DNA of 42,086 bases, taken from contig CAZUAH010000060.1 in NCBI GenBank assembly GCA_964617665.1, positions 1 to 42,086 of the forward strand. The letters run 5' to 3'. The notes under the pieces are model-generated. The model saw only the letters and a program-made list of their open reading frames with translations. It was not told the DNA's origin and made no database searches. Source of the DNA: JADHUC01 sp964617665. Its GTDB lineage: Bacteria; Planctomycetota; Planctomycetia; Pirellulales; Pirellulaceae. Positions 27,444 to 34,978 of this stretch are shown piece by piece (position 1 is the stretch's first letter; every line of letters begins with the position of its first letter). A program made the translations under genes and the position numbers.

Positions 27444-27664
27444 GGCCACAACTCGATGAATGCGCAAAAGGAGCAACCCAGGCAAGCGAGTCATAGAGAA
27501 GTTCAATGGACTGACACCCTAACTACCAGAGCATGAAGCCTGACCTCAACTGAAAACATGCAACAACAGATAACGGCTACCCCGCGCGCCGCTAGCATTT
27601 CAGCGGCCCTGTGGTCAAACGATCTGATCGTGCGCCAATGCGCGATCGTCGTGCGAGATTCGGG

Positions 27665-28699
27665 TTAGGCTCGCCAGGGTCGTTTGCGGTTGGCGACTTT
27701 CGGCAATGCGTCGATGGCGAGTTTCACGTCGGTCTCGACTTGGAAGTCGAACATCCCGGCGATGATGAAGTCGGCTCCGTGACGATAAGCATAGGAGAAC
27801 GCAATTCGCGGATTGACCGCCCCGGCCGCCATTACCTTGAACGCGACCCAAGGCTTCTCGACCGTTTCCATAAAGGCCGCCGTTTCCTCGGGGTTGTTGC
27901 ACCACATGCTATCGTTGTTCGCGTCGTGGTCGGCCGAATTCCGTCGCATCCAATCATATTCTTTCCGACCATCCTCCGGCGTTGCCGACCAGTAGCGGTC
28001 CGTGTGGAAGGTTTTTACGTAGAAGTCGGCGTCGACCTTGTCCTTCTCGCAGGCGATAGGCATATTCAGCGAATGTCCACCGACGCCAGCGGGAACGCCT
28101 TGGGCTTTGATCAATTCGACCATCTGTGCGATTACATCGGTGCTGCCGCCCTTCATCATGAACGAATCGGTCACGCCACCATGCGAATACACAAACGTGG
28201 CACCTAAGTCTACTTGGCGTTTGATGTCATCGTTCATCTTGGTCTTGTCCGCGTTCAGCGGTACGCAGACCATGGTTTGAATCTTGTCGTCGCGATTCTG
28301 GTTGTATTTCACGATCGGATCCCAGCACTTGGGATCTATCTGGATCGTGTTGACGCCGCACGCTTGGGCAAGGTCCAACGTCTCGAAGATCTTGGCCTCG
28401 GTGTTGTAGGAGGTGAACAGCTTCGAGGCGTACATCAAGTCGCGACTATGGGCCCAGCCACCGATCAGGTTGCCGCCAAGGAAGATGCGGCTGAGGGTGA
28501 CATCGCAGATCTTGCCACACTGCAGGCTGCCGGGTGGGATGTCCGTCTTGGGCTTCTCGCTTGCGTTTGTTTGAGCACTCCCATCCTGGACAGCGGCATT
28601 CAAGATGTTCTCCTCGATGCTGCCATATGCCGCGCCCATCGCGGTCGCCCCTAAGACCCCACGAGCCAGGAAACACCGACGGTCAGTCTTGTCTGCCAT
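27665..28699 (-). CDS. Tat-exported TIM-barrel-like protein, unknown function
   Basis: A 344-residue protein whose N-terminus has a twin-arginine signal (DRRCFLARGVLGATAMGAAYG, R7/R8). The body alternates strands and helices like a TIM barrel: LAQACGVNTIQID, IQTMVCVPLN, DLGATFVYSHGG, IKAQGVPAGVGGHSLN and MAAGAVNPRIAFSYAYRHGA. Some segments recall aldo/keto-reductase-like or xylose-isomerase-like proteins, but I see no complete catalytic signature, so no activity is assigned. GGAG lies 9 nt or so upstream of the ATG. The 98-residue orphan gene ends 23 bp upstream, and that gene is coupled to the beta-helix protein, so the three genes form one operon. Confidence 0.65.
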   Translation of the reverse strand: MADKTDRRCFLARGVLGATAMGAAYGSIEENILNAAVQDGSAQTNASEKPKTDIPPGSLQCGKICDVTLSRIFLGGNLIGGWAHSRDLMYASKLFTSYNTEAKIFETLDLAQACGVNTIQIDPKCWDPIVKYNQNRDDKIQTMVCVPLNADKTKMNDDIKRQVDLGATFVYSHGGVTDSFMMKGGSTDVIAQMVELIKAQGVPAGVGGHSLNMPIACEKDKVDADFYVKTFHTDRYWSATPEDGRKEYDWMRRNSADHDANNDSMWCNNPEETAAFMETVEKPWVAFKVMAAGAVNPRIAFSYAYRHGADFIIAGMFDFQVETDVKLAIDALPKVANRKRPWRA

Positions 28700-28722
28700 T
28701 GAAGCTACCTCTCCATTTGACG

Positions 28723-29019
28723 TTATGAGTATTCAATTCTGTTAGTCGATCCGGTGGGCCGCGAAGACGTGCACCCTGGAAGAAAATCGGCTGACGTCAG
28801 CGGACAATCTAGTTTCGCCGTGAACGCCCAGAAAGTCAACTCGAAACGCGGCTTCCACCACGCCCGAACGGCCGATTCGTGGGACAGCGCGTGCACCAGT
28901 TCAGGCGTCAGGGGAACCCCTAGGCTCTTGGCGGCGTGTTTGATGAACTCATCGTTGGTGGCTTCGTACGTTCGCACGAAGGCGAATGCGAGTCCTTTGC
29001 GTAGTGCCAACTTGTTCAT
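28723..29019 (-). CDS. Small conserved-looking protein, unknown, coupled to beta-helix gene
   Basis: A 98-residue protein, MNKLALRKGLAFAFVRTYEA at the start, with no signal peptide, membrane segment or recognised domain. It is rich in helix-forming and aromatic residues (VRAWWKPRFELTFWAF) and has two cysteines near the C-terminus. The ATG overlaps the TGA of the parallel-beta-helix gene by four bases (ATGA at 29016-29019), and the next gene starts 23 bp after its stop. This tight spacing on both sides is the main evidence that it is real. Function is unknown; a cytoplasmic location is inferred. Confidence 0.6.
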   Translation of the reverse strand: MNKLALRKGLAFAFVRTYEATNDEFIKHAAKSLGVPLTPELVHALSHESAVRAWWKPRFELTFWAFTAKLDCPLTSADFLPGCTSSRPTGSTNRIEYS

Positions 29020-30377
29020 TGTGTTTTTTCCGGCAACAGACTCTTGACCAAAAACTCGTTGGTGTCGGCGTCGTACTCGTAGTACAGCAGCCCGCTGTCC
29101 TTGGCCACTCGCGACTGGCTGATGTTCGCTTTGTGGTGCACCAGCGGCAACGCGTCGAACACGTTGCCGTCGTCCCAGACCATGCCAACGACGAGGATGG
29201 GGCAAGGCAACTCTCGGTACTCGTAACCCGCTTGCTTGTCGGGCAGCCTTGGCTTGTGCTCGCGTACGCCATGCGGGCCTTTTGCTCGCGGTGCATATTC
29301 CCACTTCTCGCTACCCTCCTTGCGGCAGAACCAGGCGGCGACTTGGCTGTATTGGTTGTTGCGAAGTTGCAGGCTGCGCGCTTTTCCCGCGACAATGTGC
29401 GCGCTGTCAGAGTATGGATTGACTTCCCATCCATGGCCGTAGCTGCCCCAAAAGAAGTTGGTGTCGATCGTCGTATGCCAAGCACTCATCGCCCCGATGG
29501 CGTTGCCGTTTGATTCGAAGTAGTTGCCCGTGATCATGGTCTGTCCGCTGGTGAGCAGCAGGATCCCGTAACCCTTGTTGGCCTCAAAGATGGAGTTCAA
29601 GATATGCTGTGCATTCGACGCGGTCTGCCCGCGGTCCGGGCCGATCACCAAGCCGTGATGATGGTTGCGGCGGAAGATGCAGTTCGTGATGCCGATGTTG
29701 TTGCCGTGGCACTGGATGATCATACCCGTCTCGTTGCCGCGAAAGATGCAGTCCGTGAAATAGATCTGCCAGGCGAACTTGATGTGAACGCCGACCTTCT
29801 GGCCGTGGATCTTCACGTTGCGGATCGTGGTGCCTTTCGGTACTTCTTTGTACGGGACGGAAATCCCCACACCCGTGACCGAGGACCCTGGCTCGCGCTC
29901 GCGCGTCAGTCGCAACCCCTCGACGCAGTACCCGGCCCCTTCAATACCTTCCGGCGCTTCGAGCACCAGCATCGGTACGCCTTTGTCCTTCGCTTCCGGC
30001 TCCGGATCGGGCAAAGGTTGCTTGTCCAACTCGGGAGTCCCGACCAACGTTGCGCCGTAGCCCGATAGCCGCAAGCCCCAGTGCGCGGGCTTCTCGCCGA
30101 CGACAATCGGACGATCAATTCGATACGTTCCGGCAGGAAACAGCACAGTGCCGCCGGCATCGAAACCATTGTCTTTGCACACATAGTCGATCGCCGCCTG
30201 GATTGCCGGCGACCAGTCGTCGTCGTTCGCCAAATGGGCGAAGTTGCGAACATTGACAAACACATGGGGATCGTCCGGTTGGCCGCCCGCCCGAGGTGCC
30301 GGCTCGCCGCACCATGCGGACATGGCGGCCCAGACGATCGTTGAAGCTGTCATGGCAAAGATCACGTATCGCGTCAT
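29016..30377 (-). CDS. Exported right-handed parallel beta-helix protein (pectate-lyase-like)
   Basis: A 453-residue protein with a signal peptide (MTRYVIFAMTASTIVWAAMS, cleaved near AWCGEP). After about residue 40 it begins with the pectate-lyase-3 style entry (VFVNVRNFAHLANDDDWSPA and GGTVLFPAGTYRID). Repeating coils follow with the NxIxxN/FxxN spacing of a right-handed beta-helix (IYFTDCIFRGNETGM, IGITNCIFRRNHHHGL, HILNSIFEANKGYGIL, TMITGNYFESNGNAIG). Such proteins bind or cleave polysaccharides such as pectin or alginate, but lyase residues cannot be assigned from sequence. The start at 30377 is supported by AGGAG about 10 nt upstream and by the signal peptide; the open frame extends 55 codons further. 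Confidence 0.75.
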   Translation of the reverse strand: MTRYVIFAMTASTIVWAAMSAWCGEPAPRAGGQPDDPHVFVNVRNFAHLANDDDWSPAIQAAIDYVCKDNGFDAGGTVLFPAGTYRIDRPIVVGEKPAHWGLRLSGYGATLVGTPELDKQPLPDPEPEAKDKGVPMLVLEAPEGIEGAGYCVEGLRLTREREPGSSVTGVGISVPYKEVPKGTTIRNVKIHGQKVGVHIKFAWQIYFTDCIFRGNETGMIIQCHGNNIGITNCIFRRNHHHGLVIGPDRGQTASNAQHILNSIFEANKGYGILLLTSGQTMITGNYFESNGNAIGAMSAWHTTIDTNFFWGSYGHGWEVNPYSDSAHIVAGKARSLQLRNNQYSQVAAWFCRKEGSEKWEYAPRAKGPHGVREHKPRLPDKQAGYEYRELPCPILVVGMVWDDGNVFDALPLVHHKANISQSRVAKDSGLLYYEYDADTNEFLVKSLLPEKTQ

Positions 30378-30530
30378 CTTTTGGTCGCTCCTATGTGGCA
30401 TGGCGGATAGAATCGCGGTTATCATCAGCTTTGGATCCGCACACGGCAAGGTACCACGACTCGGGAAAGTGACCGTGATGTCTTGGCAGAACGGACGAAT
30501 GACGGAAACCGCAACCTGTATCGCCCCAAC

Positions 30531-30535
30531 GGAGG
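30531..30535 (+). promoter_or_regulatory. Ribosome binding site fixing the start at 30543
   Basis: GGAGG, 7 nt before ATG 30543. An upstream in-frame ATG at 30483 has no signal peptide and no comparable site. Confidence 0.7.
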
Positions 30536-30542
30536 ATGTCAA

Positions 30543-32135
30543 ATGAAGTCAATCTGTTTCTTCACGCTATGTTGTCTTACCGTCGGATCTATGTGCTTGG
30601 GACCGCAACGGAGCCGCGCGGAAGAAGTTTCCATCGACTTGTCGGCGGAAGGAGCGGCCGACAATTGGGTATTCTTGGAGGACACGGCGTCGATCCGTGA
30701 CGGCGAGTTGGTGTTCGATGGCCGGAAGCTGATGTCACGGGCAATCTACAAGCCGATGGAATGGGATGATGTGACACTGCGGGCGAAGTTTCTGGTGGAA
30801 CCGGCAGAGCGCGGCGTGCTGGCGTGTGGGTTTGTCGTGCGGGCTGTGGACGCCGCGACCTACTACTACGTCCATTTCGACCGTACTCAAGCCATCCTCG
30901 TCCGGTCCGACTCGAGCGTCTCGTGGAGCGAAATCAAGCGAGTTGGTGGCCTGCAGAAGCCGGCAGGTCAATGGCACGAGGGACAACTCGAATCCGTCGG
31001 CGATACACTTAAGGTGTCGCTAAACGGGAAGTTGCTCTACGAGGCAAAAGACTCGACGCTGAAAGGCGGACGAATCGGCTTCTATGCAAATCAAGGTGTG
31101 GCTCATGTCAAGGACATCGTCGTCACAGGGCGCGGTCGAGCGATGACCAGTGATTTGCGAATCCCGCCCAAGCCATTCGTCCACGTTTGCACGGATGCAG
31201 GGGCCGGCGGTTACGAAGCATTCCCTGACGTGTGCCGGCTGAGCGACGGACGGCTGATGGCCGTTTTCTACGCTGGCTACGGTCACGTGGCCTTGCCGAA
31301 CGAGGACTTGCCCAAAGGTGGCCGCATTAGCTGCTGCATGTCCAGCGACGAAGGACGGACGTGGAGCGACGCCAAAGTACTGTACGACGGTCCCGACGAC
31401 GACCGCGATCCGTCTATTGTGCAATTGAACAGCGGTCTATTGACCTGCAATTTCTTTTCGCTGCGAAAGACCGACGAACCGGGAAAACGTTGGATCGGCC
31501 TGGGCAGTTGGATGGTCACATCCGACGATTTGGGCGAGACGTGGTCCGAGCCGCGACAGATCGCCGAAGGCGCATACTGTAGCGCTCCGATCCGTGAATT
31601 GTCGGATGGCCGGCTGATTCTGGGACTGTATCGGGAGACGAAGCAGTCGGCCGCAGGCGCGGTCACGATCAGCGACGATGGAGCCAAGACGTGGAGCGAC
31701 GTGATCGACATTGACAACGGGGGGATTCGGCTGGATGCCGAAACAGACGTTATCGAACTGAAAGATGGAACGCTGTACGCCGCCCAGCGGCCACATATGT
31801 GCTCTACCGTTTCCAGAGACCGTGGCAAGACGTGGAGCGTCTCGAAGCCGATGGGGTTTCCCGGCCACTGCCCTTACTTTCTGCGTACGCGCGACGACAT
31901 CATCCTGCTGGCCCATCGCGTGCCATCGACCAGCCTGCATTACAGTCTGGACGAGTGTAAAACGTGGAGCGAAAACGTTTTGGTCGACACGGTCGGCGGG
32001 GCATACCCGTCCATGGTGAACCTGAAAGACGGAACGGTATTGATCGTCTACTACGAAGAGGGTGGCGGTTCCAGCATCCGAGCCAAGCGATTCCGGGCAA
32101 CGCCAAACGGCATCGAATGGCTTCCGCTTGACTGA
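30543..32135 (+). CDS. Exported BNR-repeat sialidase-like protein with N-terminal sugar-binding-like domain
   Basis: A 530-residue protein with a signal peptide (MKSICFFTLCCLTVGSMCLG, cleaved near SRAEE). Residues about 30-200 look like a concanavalin/DUF1080-type domain (YYYVHFDRTQAILVRSDS, GRIGFYANQGVAHVKDIVV). The remaining 320 residues form a six-bladed propeller of the sialidase superfamily with five Asp-box motifs: SSDEGRTWS, TSDDLGETWS, ISDDGAKTWS, SRDRGKTWS and SLDECKTWS. Bacterial members cleave sialic acid or related sugars, or only bind glycans. The arginine triad was not identified with certainty. It is followed on the same strand by a GH20-like hexosaminidase 90 bp downstream, which fits stepwise removal of terminal sugars. 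Confidence 0.75.
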   Translation: MKSICFFTLCCLTVGSMCLGPQRSRAEEVSIDLSAEGAADNWVFLEDTASIRDGELVFDGRKLMSRAIYKPMEWDDVTLRAKFLVEPAERGVLACGFVVRAVDAATYYYVHFDRTQAILVRSDSSVSWSEIKRVGGLQKPAGQWHEGQLESVGDTLKVSLNGKLLYEAKDSTLKGGRIGFYANQGVAHVKDIVVTGRGRAMTSDLRIPPKPFVHVCTDAGAGGYEAFPDVCRLSDGRLMAVFYAGYGHVALPNEDLPKGGRISCCMSSDEGRTWSDAKVLYDGPDDDRDPSIVQLNSGLLTCNFFSLRKTDEPGKRWIGLGSWMVTSDDLGETWSEPRQIAEGAYCSAPIRELSDGRLILGLYRETKQSAAGAVTISDDGAKTWSDVIDIDNGGIRLDAETDVIELKDGTLYAAQRPHMCSTVSRDRGKTWSVSKPMGFPGHCPYFLRTRDDIILLAHRVPSTSLHYSLDECKTWSENVLVDTVGGAYPSMVNLKDGTVLIVYYEEGGGSSIRAKRFRATPNGIEWLPLD

Positions 32136-32225
32136 TAGCGATTGCTTTCCCGGAATCCGTATTCGTCGTCTGGATAGCCAGACGTCCATCTGTAGGACGT
32201 CTCGTTCCAGCCAGGAGAAAGACCG

Positions 32226-34901
32226 ATGTCCCTTAGAATAACGTTTGTGACCACGGTTGGCGTACTCGGTTTTCTACCCGTACTCCTGGGAGCCGAACAT
32301 CGCAAGATCGAACCAACGCTTGAAGGTGGCGAAGTCGTCTTGTTCGATCCGGAACGACACGGCCTGGACACCATACGGAACTACACGGCTACTTGGAAGG
32401 AAGGGAGTAACCTAATCCCCGTCACCAAGCAGGTTGTCAAGAACGACGAGCAGTACGTCGAAATCTCCTATCGCAAGGAGCGAGGGACGGCCATGTCCCT
32501 GATCGCGTTTGAACATATCCCCAAACCCGAACAGGGCCTTCGACACGATGGCTTGAAGCTCGTTTTGGACTACGACAGAGACGACTATAGCCACATCAGT
32601 GTGTCTGCCGCCTTTTCCGACAACACCCAATTGACCACACGTCTGACATTGGAGAAAGGAAAGCACGAGTATCGGATAACCAGTGGCTTTCGCCGGGCGA
32701 AGTTTCCGCCGAACTGGGACTTGCTGACCTGGGTTCGCTTGGCCGTCGATACGAACAATCACGGACACGACAAGAACGTGGTCTATCGTCTGCAGAAGCT
32801 CAATCTATGCCGGAAAAAGATCGAGAAGCCGACGGTCGAGGCCGTATCCTTTGGCGATCGCGTTCTCTCACCTCAGCCGAAGCAGGTCGTTTGGCAGGAA
32901 GGCGTCTTTTCAGCGCGTGCTCGAACCTCAGTCTTCCTGCCGGCGGATGCTTCGTCCCGATCGGAAAAGACCGCGGAGATCTTTCGGCGGAAGTACCGCG
33001 ACCATACGGGCATCGAGCTTCCATTGCGACCGTCAGGTGAACGGCTGCCGGTTGAAGGTATCGTCTTGCAGGTTGCTGAATCGGTTGAGTTCAGTGGCGT
33101 GCCGATAGAACTCAAGCCAGAGGGCTATTGCCTGGTGGTCGAACCGAATCGCGTGGTCATTGCCGGCGCCGATGAAGCGGGTTTGTATTACGGAGGCATC
33201 ACGTTCTTTCAGCTTCTGAAGAGTTCTATGCGCATCAAAGACTCGATGCCCGTGCCGTGCGTCGAGATCCTCGACTGGCCCGACATGCGCAACCGGCTGT
33301 GCCGGCTGGAGCATCCACACCACTTCAAGAACCGCACGCTTAACGAAAACCGAGGCATCGACTTTCTGGTCGAGTGGACCGACAGGTTCGTGGCCGGCAA
33401 CAAACTGAACGTGTTCTTTCTGGATTTATCGGCCGTTACGTTCTACGAACGGAGGCCCGAATTCAACGGCTCGGAGAAGATGTACACCTTGGACGACTTG
33501 CGAAAGTTTGGCCAGTTCTGTCGCGATAACTTCATCGACTTGTGTCCCGCCTGGCAGATCGGCGGTCATGCCAATTGGTGGCTGACCATTGGCTATCATC
33601 CGGAGTTGAAGGAAAGCGGATGGCAGTCGCAAGGCGATGTCACTCATCCGGACCATGACAAGATCGTCTACGACTGCATGCTGGACGTAATCGAAGCACT
33701 CAAGCCGAAGTATGTGTCACCCAAGAGCGATGAATGGTGGCACACTCGGCTGCGCGACGAGCCTTTGCAGCCGCTGCTTCGCGGAAAGACTCGATCCGCA
33801 GCTTTCTTAGACTTTCACACGAAGCTGGGTGACTGGCTAAGGCAAAAGGGCATCACCATGATGATTTACCACGACATGATCACGCCCTATCACAACGGTA
33901 AACGGTTCGATACCTATCGAGTTGCGGACAACTTTCCGAAAGACTCGATTGTACTGCACTGGAGTTCGCCGGATGACATCCCCAAGTGGTTTGCCAAGAA
34001 GGGGCTCGCGGTTTGGATGAATCCGACTGGGATGCGGTTGATCCCGGAAGGCATGGAATCGTTCGTGACTGGTTATGGCAAGGGCATGTACTCGTTTGGC
34101 GACACGAAGAAGATGCCCAGCGAACTGAAAACCACAACCAACATGTACACACTGTTCCGAGCGGCAGATCATGCCTGGAATCTCACTCGGGACAACAGGT
34201 TGTCGTGGGAAGATCTCGTGAACTCCGGTCGATTGGTAGCCGTCAGGAACCAATTCGCCGTGAGACCGAATCCGCACGCGAGCGAGAAGATCCGGCCGCT
34301 GGACATCCGAGCGCAGATGAACCAGCGGTTCTGTGCTTTCCTGAAAAGGGCGAAACCCGAGGCATACCAAAAGCGTGACACCCCGGTGATTGTAGACGGC
34401 GGCGAGACGGAAATTGGATTTGTGCCGACCGTCATCGGCCCTGAAAAGGGCAACAACTGCGTCGTTGTACGCAAAGGCAGCCCCGAGGTGTCGATGCCGA
34501 TCGAAGGCCACTACTCGTCGCTGGTCTTCCTGCACGCGGCGCACCTTCACAGCCGGGACGGGATCATACCGACGACCTACCGCCAGTGGCCGTACGGATT
34601 TCCTTGCGGAGATTACATCGTCCGCTACGACGACGGGGAGGAAGCGGTCTTGCCGCTTCGCTTCGAGTACAACATTCGGCGATTCGATGTGCCTACGATC
34701 AATCGCGCGACCAACGACAATCGACATATGCACACGCTGAGGGACGTCGACGGAAACGATGTTCACCTGTTTCAGTGGGAATGGGTGAATCCGCGCCCGG
34801 ACAGGAAGATCGTACAAGTCATTGCCAGACACGACAACGCACTTGACGTCTCGCTTGTACTGTTCGCCATTTCGGGAAGAGACGTCGTCAGGCTCGAATA
34901 G
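32226..34901 (+). CDS. Exported GH20-like beta-N-acetylhexosaminidase-like protein
   Basis: An 891-residue protein with a signal peptide (MSLRITFVTTVGVLGFLPVL, cleaved near LGAEH). Residues about 25-210 form a beta-sandwich of unknown type. About 215-330 resemble the GH20b domain (LSPQPKQVVWQEGVF, IFRRKYRDHTGIELP, YYGGITFFQLL). The following TIM-barrel-like part carries the paired acidic residues D502/E503 in PKSDEWWH, the place of the catalytic Asp-Glu pair of GH20 enzymes, although the usual HxGGDE context is altered. The last 250 residues are beta-rich. An exo-acting hexosaminidase is likely but not certain. AGGAG precedes the ATG by 8 nt. It converges with the GH5-like gene, and the 34902-34978 gap holds a weak GCAAC/GTTGC hairpin and no gene. 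Confidence 0.7.
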   Translation: MSLRITFVTTVGVLGFLPVLLGAEHRKIEPTLEGGEVVLFDPERHGLDTIRNYTATWKEGSNLIPVTKQVVKNDEQYVEISYRKERGTAMSLIAFEHIPKPEQGLRHDGLKLVLDYDRDDYSHISVSAAFSDNTQLTTRLTLEKGKHEYRITSGFRRAKFPPNWDLLTWVRLAVDTNNHGHDKNVVYRLQKLNLCRKKIEKPTVEAVSFGDRVLSPQPKQVVWQEGVFSARARTSVFLPADASSRSEKTAEIFRRKYRDHTGIELPLRPSGERLPVEGIVLQVAESVEFSGVPIELKPEGYCLVVEPNRVVIAGADEAGLYYGGITFFQLLKSSMRIKDSMPVPCVEILDWPDMRNRLCRLEHPHHFKNRTLNENRGIDFLVEWTDRFVAGNKLNVFFLDLSAVTFYERRPEFNGSEKMYTLDDLRKFGQFCRDNFIDLCPAWQIGGHANWWLTIGYHPELKESGWQSQGDVTHPDHDKIVYDCMLDVIEALKPKYVSPKSDEWWHTRLRDEPLQPLLRGKTRSAAFLDFHTKLGDWLRQKGITMMIYHDMITPYHNGKRFDTYRVADNFPKDSIVLHWSSPDDIPKWFAKKGLAVWMNPTGMRLIPEGMESFVTGYGKGMYSFGDTKKMPSELKTTTNMYTLFRAADHAWNLTRDNRLSWEDLVNSGRLVAVRNQFAVRPNPHASEKIRPLDIRAQMNQRFCAFLKRAKPEAYQKRDTPVIVDGGETEIGFVPTVIGPEKGNNCVVVRKGSPEVSMPIEGHYSSLVFLHAAHLHSRDGIIPTTYRQWPYGFPCGDYIVRYDDGEEAVLPLRFEYNIRRFDVPTINRATNDNRHMHTLRDVDGNDVHLFQWEWVNPRPDRKIVQVIARHDNALDVSLVLFAISGRDVVRLE

Positions 34902-34978
34902 GAGATTTCGTAGATTGACAGACTTGGCTCCCGAATACCCAAACGAGGCAACACGCTCAGGCAACGACCGTTGCGTTT

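Noticed and set aside
27588..27607. GCCGCT/AGCGGC hairpin after the Tat-exported TIM-barrel gene
   Set aside because: Short stem, 8-nt loop, no T-tract, and about 60 nt from the stop; chance occurrence is likely.
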